A DNA stretch of 27,474 bases from CAVSUR01 sp052143655 (GTDB lineage Bacteria; Actinomycetota; Actinomycetes; Streptosporangiales; Streptosporangiaceae), in assembly GCA_052143655.1 (NCBI GenBank), contig JBKQSL010000175.1, forward strand, positions 1 through 27,474. Direction: 5' to 3'. This document shows positions 7,445 to 16,892 of this stretch, one piece after another. The position numbers were made by a program, and so were the translations under genes. The notes under the pieces were generated by a model. It searched no databases and was not told where the DNA came from. It worked only from the letters and a program-made list of their open reading frames with translations. Numbering within the stretch: position 1 is the stretch's first letter; each line of letters starts with the position of its first letter.

Positions 7445-9709
7445 CTAGGTGGCGAACAGAGCGTCGATGTCAGTCCCGATCGGCGGGTAGGCGGGTAGCC
7501 CGGACTGCAGTTGGGAATCGCGGTAAGCGAGCCACAGGAAGTGGTAGGCGCCGAGCTCGCCCTCGTCGTGGGCGCCGCGTGCCAGCTCGGGCGGGGCGGC
7601 GGTGATCAGACGGCCGTAGGCCGGCGTGCCGAATCGCGCGCTGTCGAAGCGGGGGGTGACCCTGGCGGCCTCGCTTCGGCGGAGCGTGTCACGCTCCGAT
7701 GCCGGGACGGTGCCCCTGGCGACGGCGTCGTCGACTTCGGCCAGCACGTCGTCGGGCTGGCAGGAGGTGCGCCGCGGCGTCCGGGAGTCTTCGGGCACAT
7801 ACGAGAAACGCACCTGCCCGACCTGCCGGCGGTCGGCGTCGAGGCGGCCTACGACGAGGCTGTCGGCGACCACGTCGACCTCGCGGACGTCGACGTCGCC
7901 CAGGACGGTCACGCGTTGCAGGGACAGCGTCACCCAGGCAGGCCGGCGGTCCGCGCCCACGATCGCCTTCTGCCCGGGGCGGCCAGGGTCGAGGATCGAG
8001 TCGGTGACAGCCAGCGGGACCGGATCGAAGCCGGTCTCGGGGCTGATCACCTGCAGCCGGCCGACGACACAGAACCCGATTCCGACCGTGCAGGGCATGG
8101 CCGCAACCCGCAGGCTGACCTCACCGCCCTCCCGCCGGCTCCCGGCGGCCGGCACCAGGGTGCAGTGCCGGAACGTCACGGTACCGAGGTGCCCGGCCAG
8201 CTCGACGGCGTGCCCGGCGACCCATACCCCGTCGAAGGTGACGTCGGGGGGCGGGCTTGAAGGGCCCTGGGCGGCGATCGGCGGCGGCGGGGCCTCGTCG
8301 TCCTCCGGCCCGCCCGGTCCGGCGGCCGCCTGGTTCTGGCCGCCGCGCCGTGCCCGGCGAGACCGGGCCTTCCGCCGGTCCGGCGGCTCCTCGTCGGGGC
8401 GCATCCCGACGACGCGCAGGGCCTCGGGCCGGTCGTGGTCCTCGCCGGCCGGGCGCAGCACGGGCCGGTGGCCGTCGGCGGCCCGGATTTCCAGGGCCTC
8501 GCCGGGCCGGAGGTCAAAGTGGAGCGCCTCTTCGTAGACACCGTCGTCGAGGATCTCGATGGTGGCTTGGGCGCCGGCCTTCCCGGCGGCCTGGTCGTCC
8601 CGCCACGCGGCGAACGCCGCGCAGACGCTGGCGTGTCCGCCGTGGCCGGTCATGCTGACCTGGTAGGGGGCGGCGGCCGGCTCGGCCAGGGACCGCGGGT
8701 ACTGCCCGCCGCCGAGGCCGCCGACGGTCAGACGGCGGTAGCTCACGAAGACGCCCGCCTCGGGGACATCGCGCACCGGGAAGGCGATCCGCCCGAGCAC
8801 CGGGTCGATGGCGACCTGGGGCGGGGCGAGCCGGTGGCGCCAGCGGCTCAGGTCGGCGGCGACGATCTCGGCGCGGCCGACCGCGGAGCTGCCCCGGTAC
8901 ACGCAGAAGCTGCGGGCCTGCCCGTAGTAGTCTTCGAGCCGGCGGTCCAGGGCGAGCCGGCTGATGGGGGTGGGGACGTCGAGATCGCCGACTGGTGCCC
9001 GGCCGGGCGTCCGGGGGGTGGGAAGGACGCACAGCTGGGTGTCACGGCCCAGGGCGTCGAAGGTGAAATGGTTGTCGTCGTTCACGCAGTCGGCGGGAGC
9101 GTGGTCCACGCCATCGGCGACGAGGCGCCAGGCGACAAGCCCGATAGAGGGCAGGTTGTGCGTGCCGCGGGTGCGGTGTGAGGAGATGCGCCGCACGTCT
9201 GCGGTTTCGGCGGCGGTGGAGAACGGGGTGCCGAAGGTGTCGAGGGCGTCGGCATCCCCGATGCCCATCGTGGCGCCCCGGCCGAGGTCCGGGTGGCGGA
9301 CGGACTGGGTAATCGACACGAGCGGCGCGTACTCGATCGCCCGGCATGGCCACTGGGTGGCGTCGGCCGCGAAGCGCTCGATGGCGGCGAGCGTTCCCTT
9401 GGCGCGCCGGTCGCGGATGGCGTTGGCGACCCGGCTGCGGCGGCTGGCCGCGTCGAGGGGATCAAGCGCGCTGGTGGCCGGCGCCCCGACGGCGGGGCCG
9501 AGGGCGACGTCGACCAGGTCGGCGAAGTAGGGGACGAGCCAGTCCTGGCAGGTCTCGATGAACCAGTCGTCGTAGAGCTGGGCGATGTCGGCCTCCAGCG
9601 CGGCGGCCTGATCGCCGATCACGCCGAGCAGGGCCTGCAGCGGGCCGCCGGCCTCGGCGTCGCGGAGCTGGTCGAAGGCTGGCAGGAGGCTGAAGAGGTC
9701 GTCGGCCAT
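7445..9709 (-). CDS. Phage tail protein I (gpI)-like baseplate protein with a beta-rich C-terminal region
   Basis: 754 aa; ATG at 9709 overlaps the upstream stop (TGATG). The N-terminal 150 residues (LFSLLPAFDQLRDAE, LYDDWFIETCQDWLVPYFA, RRSRVANAIRDRRAKGTLAA) match the tail-protein-I-like baseplate proteins of eCIS and phage. A middle region carries KTTYG-like shell motifs (LEDYYGQARSFCVYRG). About residues 430-480 are a charged, proline-rich disordered insert (RRKARSRRARRGGQNQ, PEDDEAPPPP). The C-terminal 270 residues have short repeating strands (VTLSLQRVTVLGDVDV, VVADSLVVGRL), like a beta-helix, and end near VRFSYVPEDSRTPRR. It lies directly after the second baseplate-J gene, the usual place for this wedge component. 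It is much longer than phage gpI (about 200 aa), so the C-terminal part probably has an added role. Confidence 0.8.
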   Translation of the reverse strand: MADDLFSLLPAFDQLRDAEAGGPLQALLGVIGDQAAALEADIAQLYDDWFIETCQDWLVPYFADLVDVALGPAVGAPATSALDPLDAASRRSRVANAIRDRRAKGTLAAIERFAADATQWPCRAIEYAPLVSITQSVRHPDLGRGATMGIGDADALDTFGTPFSTAAETADVRRISSHRTRGTHNLPSIGLVAWRLVADGVDHAPADCVNDDNHFTFDALGRDTQLCVLPTPRTPGRAPVGDLDVPTPISRLALDRRLEDYYGQARSFCVYRGSSAVGRAEIVAADLSRWRHRLAPPQVAIDPVLGRIAFPVRDVPEAGVFVSYRRLTVGGLGGGQYPRSLAEPAAAPYQVSMTGHGGHASVCAAFAAWRDDQAAGKAGAQATIEILDDGVYEEALHFDLRPGEALEIRAADGHRPVLRPAGEDHDRPEALRVVGMRPDEEPPDRRKARSRRARRGGQNQAAAGPGGPEDDEAPPPPIAAQGPSSPPPDVTFDGVWVAGHAVELAGHLGTVTFRHCTLVPAAGSRREGGEVSLRVAAMPCTVGIGFCVVGRLQVISPETGFDPVPLAVTDSILDPGRPGQKAIVGADRRPAWVTLSLQRVTVLGDVDVREVDVVADSLVVGRLDADRRQVGQVRFSYVPEDSRTPRRTSCQPDDVLAEVDDAVARGTVPASERDTLRRSEAARVTPRFDSARFGTPAYGRLITAAPPELARGAHDEGELGAYHFLWLAYRDSQLQSGLPAYPPIGTDIDALFAT

Positions 9710-12700
9710 CAGCGCACCACCTGCTGGAGGATGAGGGTGTCGGTCATGGCGTCGGAGAGGTAGGCGACAGCCGCGGCTGGTGGCTCGCCCGCCGCCGGGG
9801 CGGGCAGGGGCAGGCGCCCGGTGGCCGGTGGCGCCGGGAGATTCTTGGTCGAGCCCGCGATCGTGCTGGCCGACGCGTTCGTGGGTATCAGGGTGATGGC
9901 TGTCACCGAGAAGGACTCGACGCCGGGGACCGAGTGGGCCACGGCGATGATCTCGCTGATCACGACATCCTGTCCGAGCTGGCGCTGGCTGTAGCCGAAC
10001 GCGCCGAAGAGCGCGGCTTGCAGGGCGGCGGAGACGTCGGTCCAGTCCAGCGCCGGATCGCTGCGAACATGGGCGGCGAGCACGATGAGGTACAGGCTGG
10101 CCGGCAGGACGACAACCGGTGCGCTCGGGCCGCCGCCGGCGGCGGCCAGGGCCCCGGTCAGGTCCGTGCACAACGCCCCTGTCGGGTCCAGGGCGACCGG
10201 GTCGACGCCGGCGACGGTGAGGGCGATCACCTCGCCGCTGCCATCGGTGGTCGACACGGCGCTGGCCTTGCCCACGCCGGCCCACGACAGGACCAGGTCG
10301 GCGGCGTCGGCGACTGAGACCAGGCGGCCCAGGGAGGTCAGGCCGACCGGGGCGCCGGCGCGCAGGTCGCCGGGTCCGTCGCCGTCGGATCCGTCCGAGC
10401 CGGGCAGCGGGTTGTCGACGCTGGCGACGGTCAGGGGCCGGCTGAGGAGCTGGGTGACCTGGTGGGCGCGCACGTTGCCGGCGCTGCCCTGCCCGGTCCG
10501 GTAGGTGGCCACCACGCTGCTGGTGCCGGTCGGCAGCGGGCCGCTGAGCGTGATGGTGGTCCGGCCCTGGCTGTCGATGCCGGTCAGGTAGCTGTAGGGC
10601 GGCGTGGCAGCGTCGAGACGGGTCACCGGTGTCCAGGTGCGCCCGCCGACGCTGAGCTGGAGCGAGGAGACGGACCCCGATGCCGTGGAGCTGGGATCGG
10701 CCAGGACGGGTGCCTGGGACAGGGTGAAGGACGGGTTGGGGTCGCCGGGGGTGGTGCCGGTGAGGGGCTCGGTGACGGTGGCGCCCTGCTGCGCGGGCAC
10801 GACGTTGCCGTAGATCTGGACCGACGGCAGCTGGTAGCTGTAGGCAAGCGGGCCGGCCAGGTGCAGCGTGGTATGGGGCGTGTCGGCGGTCCCCGGGGTC
10901 GTCTGCTGGGTGACCCCGGCGACCATGGCCTGCTCGCCGGCCGGCACGGCGGCACCGGAAGGAAGGCCCGAGCGTATGCCTGTGACGAGGATGCGCTGCC
11001 CGGCCTCGATGCCGGCATACAGCCCGTCGAGGTCGATGGTGCGGCCGTCGATGGTGCGGCCGGTGAGCGGGCCGGGCAGGGCCACCGGGAGCAGGGTAAG
11101 CTCGGCGGGCTGGGCCTGAACGCTCAGCGGGCGCGCCGCCGAAAGCCACCGGGCACCGGTACCGACCCACGATTGGCCGGGGGGGAAGAAACTGAGGGTG
11201 AGTTCGGTGACCGTCCCGCTCATCCCGTAGCGGGCAACAGCCGTGGTCGCCACAGTGTTGACCTGGGCGACGACTGGGTAGGTGGGTGAGTTTGTGCCTT
11301 GACCGGTCTGCTCGGCAGGACCGTCGATGACGACCCAGCTGCCGGGAAGTATTCCCGGATAGGTCGTGTCGAGGTCGAGTACGGCGGGGTTAGCCAGCGG
11401 CAGGGCCTCGGAGACGGACACGGTGAGTAAGGCCGCACCGGCATGAAGAGTGGGCTGCTGCCACCCTATGGTCACTTGATAGTTGCCCAGGGTGAAACGC
11501 TGAGACGACGGCACGGTGGGTACCGACGGCACCCACGTAAGGACGGTGTCGTCGGCAGCGCTGCTGTCGTCACTGATGGTAACGGTGACCGGACCAGGAC
11601 CCTTGCTGGGGTACGCCAGGGCCAGTGTCATATTGGCCAGCCCCTGGACGGTCGAAACGAAGGCCACGGTGGTGCTCGACCCGCCGGGGCTGGTCACCGT
11701 AACGTTGCCGAGGTTCCCGAAGCTGACCGGCTGAGCCTGAGAAGGGTAGACCGGGGCTTGGGTATAGGTGCTGTTCGGCCCCTGGACGGACAACAGAACG
11801 GCGAGGAGCAGCCCATCAACGTTCAGGTTCAGGTAGGCGCTCAGCACCTGAACGCCGCCGATCGGCCACTCTTCGGTGCCGACCTGCTGGCCTTGGCTGT
11901 TGAAGACGGGGCGGGGGGGCATGCGGACACCGAAGGGCGTGGCCCGTACCTGCATTGCCTGCGCGGCTGTCACGGCGGCCGAGCCGATGGAGGTCGTGCC
12001 GAGGGCCTTGTAGATGGTGCCGGCGAGCACCGGGTCGAGGGCGGCCACCAGCCGCGGGATGGCGTCCGAATCTGGGGCGAACACGTCAGCGGGTGTCCGG
12101 TTGAGGGCCGCCGCGGACGCCGGCGGCACCGGCGGCAGCGTGCGGAGCGGGGACGGCCGATTGCCGCGAGGGCTGAGCAGGTTGTCGATCGCACGGGTGA
12201 TCGGCGTCCCGTTTTGGGCCGGGCCAGGAGGGACTTTCCCGGCGGCGGGGGCGCTGGCGCTGTCCGGGGGTTGCAGGGTCACGGAGGTAACCTGGCTGGC
12301 CAGATCCACGCTGACCGCCTGCACCAGTACCCGCGTGGGCGTGGCGCCGCCATCGGAAAAGAGGAGGATCACGTCGTTGGCCGCCAGGCCAGTGGTCGCG
12401 CCCTGGAAGGCAAGGCTGGTCAGCGCTGATAGCCCGTTCGGCGCGGTGACTGGGCCGGTGGTGCGCACGCCGAGGGTGTTCCAGCTCGGGCGGGCCACGA
12501 GCTCCTCGGTGGTTTCGAAGGTCTGGGGCAGTTCGCCGGTCCCGGGCACCGACTGGGCCAGCAGCCCGGCGGGCAGGACCACGGCGGTGTCCGTGGGGTC
12601 GGGCTGGAGGCTGTAGGCCAGCCAGACCGAGGCGGCCAGCCCCGGCCGGGGCTGGTATCCCACCAGCTGGGCGATGGCGAGCAGCGAGCCCGGCTGGGTC

Positions 12701-12954
12701 GCCGTGCGCAGGTAGCCCTCATTGGCGATGCGTTCCTGGTAGAAGGCGATGACGTCGGCGAGGGTGGCCCACGCGTCGAGCAGGGCGACGGTGGGGTCGT
12801 CCAGGGCCTGGGTGCGCAGCCCGAATGGCTGGCCGCCGGCGTCGGCGCGCGCCAGTGCGGCCAGCATCTGGGCCAGGAACTGCTGGCGGTCACCGGGACT
12901 GTACGGCAGGGCCGGCAAGCCCGCGGGCGGGGTTATCGGCGCGGGGTCGCTCAT
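9709..12954 (-). CDS. Second baseplate J (gp6-like) wedge protein, large (1081 aa)
   Basis: Start ATG at 12954 follows GGGGAGGG at good spacing; the open frame reaches 13149 but that part overlaps the upstream gene and has no homology. The N-terminal region (LPALPYSPGDRQQFLAQMLA, DPTVALLDAWATLADVIAFY, ERIANEGYLRTATQ) has the layout of Afp12/Pvc12-type proteins. About residues 300-850 are Gly/Thr/Val-rich beta domains (TTYPGILPGSWVVIDGP, TIDGRTIDLDGLYAGIEAG). The C-terminal part (TYRTGQGSAGNVRAHQVTQL, GQDVVISEIIAVAHSVPGV) is the baseplate-J fold. Its upstream partner is the other J protein, 67 nt away, so the pair could form the heterodimeric wedge known from R-type pyocins and PVC/Afp. Confidence 0.85.
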   Translation of the reverse strand: MSDPAPITPPAGLPALPYSPGDRQQFLAQMLAALARADAGGQPFGLRTQALDDPTVALLDAWATLADVIAFYQERIANEGYLRTATQPGSLLAIAQLVGYQPRPGLAASVWLAYSLQPDPTDTAVVLPAGLLAQSVPGTGELPQTFETTEELVARPSWNTLGVRTTGPVTAPNGLSALTSLAFQGATTGLAANDVILLFSDGGATPTRVLVQAVSVDLASQVTSVTLQPPDSASAPAAGKVPPGPAQNGTPITRAIDNLLSPRGNRPSPLRTLPPVPPASAAALNRTPADVFAPDSDAIPRLVAALDPVLAGTIYKALGTTSIGSAAVTAAQAMQVRATPFGVRMPPRPVFNSQGQQVGTEEWPIGGVQVLSAYLNLNVDGLLLAVLLSVQGPNSTYTQAPVYPSQAQPVSFGNLGNVTVTSPGGSSTTVAFVSTVQGLANMTLALAYPSKGPGPVTVTISDDSSAADDTVLTWVPSVPTVPSSQRFTLGNYQVTIGWQQPTLHAGAALLTVSVSEALPLANPAVLDLDTTYPGILPGSWVVIDGPAEQTGQGTNSPTYPVVAQVNTVATTAVARYGMSGTVTELTLSFFPPGQSWVGTGARWLSAARPLSVQAQPAELTLLPVALPGPLTGRTIDGRTIDLDGLYAGIEAGQRILVTGIRSGLPSGAAVPAGEQAMVAGVTQQTTPGTADTPHTTLHLAGPLAYSYQLPSVQIYGNVVPAQQGATVTEPLTGTTPGDPNPSFTLSQAPVLADPSSTASGSVSSLQLSVGGRTWTPVTRLDAATPPYSYLTGIDSQGRTTITLSGPLPTGTSSVVATYRTGQGSAGNVRAHQVTQLLSRPLTVASVDNPLPGSDGSDGDGPGDLRAGAPVGLTSLGRLVSVADAADLVLSWAGVGKASAVSTTDGSGEVIALTVAGVDPVALDPTGALCTDLTGALAAAGGGPSAPVVVLPASLYLIVLAAHVRSDPALDWTDVSAALQAALFGAFGYSQRQLGQDVVISEIIAVAHSVPGVESFSVTAITLIPTNASASTIAGSTKNLPAPPATGRLPLPAPAAGEPPAAAVAYLSDAMTDTLILQQVVR

Positions 12955-13021
12955 CGGGGCGCCCTCCCCGAGGGTGCCCGTGAGCGGTATGCCGCGGTCA
13001 CTGGCTCGCTCCCAAGATCGC

Positions 13022-15907
13022 TCACCGGCCGCCCTGCAGGTTGATGACGGCGTAGCCGTGCTCGGGCGCTTCCGGGTCGTTGTCCAGGCGGGCGATCTCG
13101 CTCGGGCGCAGCCGCAGGAGCTTTGGTATCCGCGCGGGAATGGGCGCACCGGGAGGGCCCAGGAAGCCGAAGCGGGTCAGCAGCACGGCTTCGACCCCGG
13201 GAATGTCCTGCGCCGCGGCGACGATCGGGCTGGCGTAGACGGGCTGGCCGAAGCCCATTCGCTGCGGGCTGAACAAGCCGGGGGTGCCGTCGGCCTGCTG
13301 GCCGGAGCCGAGCAGCGCGGTCAGCGCGGCCGTCACATCGGCGCGCACCACGTCCGGGCCGATGTCGACGTTGAGCGCGACGACGAGCGGCCGGTAGCCC
13401 GGCGGCCGTACCCACAGCTCGTGACCGATGCGCCGCAGAGGCCAGAGCGCGTCGTGGACCGCGGCCAGCAGCTCCTGGCCGGGGTCCTCGCCGACGGTGG
13501 GCTGGACGGCGACGTCCGCCGCGTAGCGAATCCCGGTCCAGCGCAGCGCTGTGGTTGCGCTGCGCACCCCGGCTACCCGTTCGGCGATCGCGGTGTAGTC
13601 CGCTGCCACGAGGGCGCGCGGCTGGTCGGCCAGGAAGGCGCCGGGCAGGGCGGCCTTGGCCGCGGTGATGGTCTCCGGATCGGTGCCGCCCGCCGCGGGG
13701 AGGGGATTTCCCAGGCTCTGCACTACCGACAAGGCCGTGGCGGCAGCCGGGGTCAGGGCCGCGACGGCGTTGATCGCCTCCGCTGGCACGTTACCCGCGG
13801 CCCCCTGGCCGATCTGGTAGCTCGCCTCGACCGGGCCGGCCGGCTGGTCGCCCGAGCTGAAGCGCAGGTGACCCAGGCCGGCGTCGTCAATCTCGGCCAT
13901 GACCTGCCGGGATCCCGGCGGGCTGTCGACCAGATCCGGCACCACGGTCCACGGCTGCTGCGCACTGCCGGCCCCGCCGGCCGGGGCCACGGCGAGCAGG
14001 GGCAGCGCCTGGCGGGGATCCTGGCTGGTGGCCGCGCTGGCAGGACCCCACGCGGCGGGCTGGTGCGGGCTGAGCGGCCCGGCTAGGTCCTCCCCCCAGT
14101 CGTCGGCTACCTCCCGGAGCAGCACCTGCGCGAGCGGCCCGCTGGCCCGGGCCAGGGCGGCCAGGACCTCCAGCCGGCGCAGCCGGGGAGCGAGCAGCCG
14201 GCCGGCGTCGAGCAGCAGCCGGCGCAGGCCCTCCGCCTCTTGCCCGGCCCGGTCCCGTTCCCGGCCGCTCAGGCCGAGCTCGGTGAGCGCGTCCTCGCCG
14301 AGCAGCCGGCGCAGCCGGGTCAGCCGCTGCTCGCTCAGCGCTTGGCCGGCCTCGGCGTCACGCCGCCATGCCTCCACTTCCCGGCGCCAGTCCGCGGGCA
14401 GCCCGCGCAGCATCCTGGCCTGGTGGCGGGCCACAGCCGCGGGGTCGGGGTACGGGCAGGCCCAGGTGAGCGACGGATGGCTGAGCACCACCTGGCCGGA
14501 GGGCAGCTGCTCGGGCACTCCCGCGCCGTCCCCGACCAGCACCGTGTTGCCGCGCACTACAGCGCATTGCACCGTGGAGCCGGCCGGTCCGGCCGCGCTG
14601 ACCTGGAGGTTGAAGGGCAACGCCTCGGCCTCGGCCCAGGTGATCTCGAGGATGGCCTGGTCGTAGAGGCGGTCGACCGAGGCGTGCACGGCGGTGAGGC
14701 GGACCGGGTGGCGCTGGGCGGGGTCGGGTGGCCCGATCCCGGACGGGTCTTTGGTCGCCTCGAAGACCACGACGTCGCCCGCCTGCAGGCTCAGCGACCG
14801 CGGCCCGGCCGACCCGTGGTCGGCGGGATCGATCCACCCGTCAGCCAGGACCGCGGTGGTCGCCCCCGCCAGGAGCCAGCTGTCGTGTTCTCCCCACGCC
14901 CACAGCGGCACCTCGTTGTGGGCCGGGCTGACCGCGACCGCGGGACCGCGGCCCACTCCGGCGGCGCTCATCGTGGCCGGCGGTCCGAGGGCCGCCCGGA
15001 CCGGGGTGTACGGCCGGGCCGGACTGGCCGTCCCCGGGGCCACGGCGTCGGCGGACAGTACCGGCGAGGCCCCTTGCGGCATGCCCGGTACGGCGGCAAA
15101 CAGCAGCTCGCGAAGGGGCAGCTGGGCCGCGCCGATCACGGCCAGGCACACCCAGGCCCGTGCCTGGCAGCCCTCCCCGAGCCGGTAGTCGACCAGGCGG
15201 GCATGCCGCCGCACCGAGATGCGCCGGCGCGCCGTCTGCAGGTATGCCTCGGTGGCGACCGCGTCCTGGTAGTAGCTGAGGTCGTCGCCGATGTAGGCGA
15301 GCAGCTCGACCAGGGTGATCCCGATGTCAGGGATGTGCGTTTCGGTCCAGGCCGGCATCGTCCCCGCCAGCCGGTCCAGGATGAGCTGCCGCAGCCCTTC
15401 GTAGTCGCGGGCCAGGTAGGACGCCTGCAGGACGGCGGTGCCCGAGGCGGCGGCTGGCGCGGTGCCGGCGACCGGGTTGGGCAGGTCGATGTCGAAGGCG
15501 AACCCCGCCTGGGCAAAACGGGGGTCAAGGCCCCGCAGCGGGGCCCAGCCGGGGCGGCCGTCGGCCGTCCGCTCGACCAGCCGGAGCGTGTAGCGGCCCG
15601 CGCTGCCGGGGGCTGCGAGCTCGACCAGCAGCCGGTCCTCGAGGTGCGGATCGTCCTGCGTGGCCCGCCGGACGCTGGCGACGCTGACCGGCGCAGCGCC
15701 GGCAGGCCCGTCGATGCGGACGTTGGCCGGGTGCACGTCCGCCGGCGCGTGCTCCAGGAAGGTCAGGATCAGCCGGCGTCCGCCGTGGTCGACCTCGACC
15801 GTGTCGAGGCCGTTGCCGTGACGGCGGCGCACCTCCTGGCGGCGCGCACCGCCCGCCACCATCAGGTCCCCCCACCGGGTCGTGCCGTCGGCCATGTCCT
15901 GGCTCAC
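13022..15907 (-). CDS. First baseplate J (gp6-like) wedge protein with a helical insertion
   Basis: 961 aa from GTG at 15907, overlapping the gp25-like stop (GTGA). After a beta-rich start, the region PAWTETHIPDIGITLVELLA, DLSYYQDAVATEAYLQ, RRHARLVDYRLG is the hallmark N-terminal helical segment of eCIS baseplate proteins (Afp11/Pvc11 type). The C-terminal third holds the J fold: YQIGQGAAGNVPAEAINAV, DQPRALVAADYTAIAERVAG, PGVEAVLLTRFGF. About residues 500-610 form a strongly helical, Arg/Leu/Glu-rich insert (EVEAWRRDAEAGQALSEQRL, RLRRLLGEDALTELG) that looks like a coiled coil. The protein ends 67 nt before the second J gene. Confidence 0.88.
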   Translation of the reverse strand: MSQDMADGTTRWGDLMVAGGARRQEVRRRHGNGLDTVEVDHGGRRLILTFLEHAPADVHPANVRIDGPAGAAPVSVASVRRATQDDPHLEDRLLVELAAPGSAGRYTLRLVERTADGRPGWAPLRGLDPRFAQAGFAFDIDLPNPVAGTAPAAASGTAVLQASYLARDYEGLRQLILDRLAGTMPAWTETHIPDIGITLVELLAYIGDDLSYYQDAVATEAYLQTARRRISVRRHARLVDYRLGEGCQARAWVCLAVIGAAQLPLRELLFAAVPGMPQGASPVLSADAVAPGTASPARPYTPVRAALGPPATMSAAGVGRGPAVAVSPAHNEVPLWAWGEHDSWLLAGATTAVLADGWIDPADHGSAGPRSLSLQAGDVVVFEATKDPSGIGPPDPAQRHPVRLTAVHASVDRLYDQAILEITWAEAEALPFNLQVSAAGPAGSTVQCAVVRGNTVLVGDGAGVPEQLPSGQVVLSHPSLTWACPYPDPAAVARHQARMLRGLPADWRREVEAWRRDAEAGQALSEQRLTRLRRLLGEDALTELGLSGRERDRAGQEAEGLRRLLLDAGRLLAPRLRRLEVLAALARASGPLAQVLLREVADDWGEDLAGPLSPHQPAAWGPASAATSQDPRQALPLLAVAPAGGAGSAQQPWTVVPDLVDSPPGSRQVMAEIDDAGLGHLRFSSGDQPAGPVEASYQIGQGAAGNVPAEAINAVAALTPAAATALSVVQSLGNPLPAAGGTDPETITAAKAALPGAFLADQPRALVAADYTAIAERVAGVRSATTALRWTGIRYAADVAVQPTVGEDPGQELLAAVHDALWPLRRIGHELWVRPPGYRPLVVALNVDIGPDVVRADVTAALTALLGSGQQADGTPGLFSPQRMGFGQPVYASPIVAAAQDIPGVEAVLLTRFGFLGPPGAPIPARIPKLLRLRPSEIARLDNDPEAPEHGYAVINLQGGR

Positions 15908-16266
15908 CCCACCGGCACCGGGAGGGTCAGGGTGGACGGGGCGCCGGTGGCCACGACGAGGTAGCTCAGCGTCACCTGCAGCTGGCTCGCGGCCGAGGTG
16001 ACGTCGACGGACTGGATCTTCACCACGTCACCGAGCCACTGCTGGACCGCGGCCGACACCGTGATGGACAGCGCGGCGGCGACCTCCGGCGAGTTCGGGC
16101 TGAACACCAGGTCGAGCAGGCCGCAGCCGAAACCGGGATTGTTCACCCGCTCGCCTGGCCGGGTGAAGAGCAGCTGCTCGAGCATCTGGGCGATGTGGTC
16201 GTCAGCCGACGGCGCGGTCGCCGTGGTCCCCTGCGGGCTTAGCTGATACGGGAAGGCGATGTCCAC
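15904..16266 (-). CDS. gp25-like baseplate wedge protein
   Basis: 120 aa from GTG at 16266, two bases after the spike-gene stop. The sequence VDIAFPYQLSPQG, HIAQMLEQLLFTRPGERVN, NPGFGCGLLDLVFSPNSPEV is the gp25/Afp9/Pvc9 signature, including the RPGERxxNPxFGxGL core that clamps wedge to sheath in related systems. The C-terminal strand TLSYLVVATGAPSTLTLPVP finishes the fold. The length is normal for the family. A longer frame from 16596 exists but overlaps the spike gene and has no homology. Confidence 0.92.
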   Translation of the reverse strand: MDIAFPYQLSPQGTTATAPSADDHIAQMLEQLLFTRPGERVNNPGFGCGLLDLVFSPNSPEVAAALSITVSAAVQQWLGDVVKIQSVDVTSAASQLQVTLSYLVVATGAPSTLTLPVPVG

Positions 16267-16268
16267 GC

Positions 16269-16871
16269 TCAGGTCACCATGAAGTCGGTGCCGTTGACGG
16301 TGAGGCTTGACGTCACGATCTTGACCGCCGGCGCCGTGATGGTCACGCCGGCGGCGCTGAGGCTGATCGAGGTATCTCCCTGGGCGGCGTAAAGGCTGAC
16401 GTTGCCCGCGGTCGGGGGCAAGACCGGCAAATCGCAGACCCCGATGCCGCTGGTGACCGTTTCCAGCGTCACCGACGGGGTTGTTGTTCCGAGCGCCGCA
16501 ACCACCATCCCCATCGTGCCGAGGCTGGAGGGCGCGTCCCAGAAGCACCCGACCCAGATCGGCATCTGGGGATCGCCCTGCTCGAACTCGACCCACACGC
16601 TGGACCCGACCGGCGGGGGCACGAACGACGTCCCCATCTGCGGGCCGGCGAGCGGCACGCAGGGCAGGGCCCAGCTGCTCGGCAGGATCCCGAACACGTC
16701 GGGGACCCGCACCATGAGCCGGCCCTGCAAGAGGGGGTCGACGTTTACCACCACCGAGCCCCGGTACTTGCCGAAGAACCGCTTGCGGACCTCGGGATCC
16801 GGGTCTTGTGCCTTTGGCTCGCCGAAGGGCAGGAACGACTCCTTGTAGCCGGAGTGGCGTAGGTCAGTCAT
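16269..16871 (-). CDS. gp5/VgrG-like OB-fold spike protein
   Basis: 200 aa from ATG at 16871, preceded by AGGAGA. The core YRGSVVVNVDPLLQGRLMVR, VPDVFG, WALPCVPLAG, GSSVWVEFEQGDPQMPIWVG is the gp5 N-terminal OB fold of VgrG-type spikes. It continues with repeated short strands (NVSLYAAQGDTSISLSAAGV, TITAPAVKIVTSS), the start of a trimeric beta-helix needle. In Afp8/Pvc8 and VgrG this module is fused to the gp27-like hub. Here it is a separate gene 21 nt downstream of the hub gene. The short needle would be completed by the DUF4280 tip encoded at the operon end. Confidence 0.9.
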   Translation of the reverse strand: MTDLRHSGYKESFLPFGEPKAQDPDPEVRKRFFGKYRGSVVVNVDPLLQGRLMVRVPDVFGILPSSWALPCVPLAGPQMGTSFVPPPVGSSVWVEFEQGDPQMPIWVGCFWDAPSSLGTMGMVVAALGTTTPSVTLETVTSGIGVCDLPVLPPTAGNVSLYAAQGDTSISLSAAGVTITAPAVKIVTSSLTVNGTDFMVT

Positions 16872-16892
16872 CGGTCTCCTTCACACGGGGGA

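Noticed and set aside
6192..7448. Long + strand open frame of 418 codons opposite the DUF6519 gene
   Set aside because: Antisense shadow; the DUF6519 signature is on the - strand.
9710..11170. N-terminal extension of the tail-protein-I frame into the second baseplate-J gene
   Set aside because: Arg/Pro/His-rich out-of-frame translation of the J gene; the true start overlaps its stop as TGATG.
12749..14086. + strand open frame of 445 codons across the junction of the two J genes
   Set aside because: Antisense shadow; crosses two well-supported - strand genes.
14240..15964. Long + strand open frame of 574 codons opposite the first baseplate-J gene
   Set aside because: Antisense artefact of high-G+C codons; Gly/Arg/His-rich with no family features, while the - strand gene is clear.
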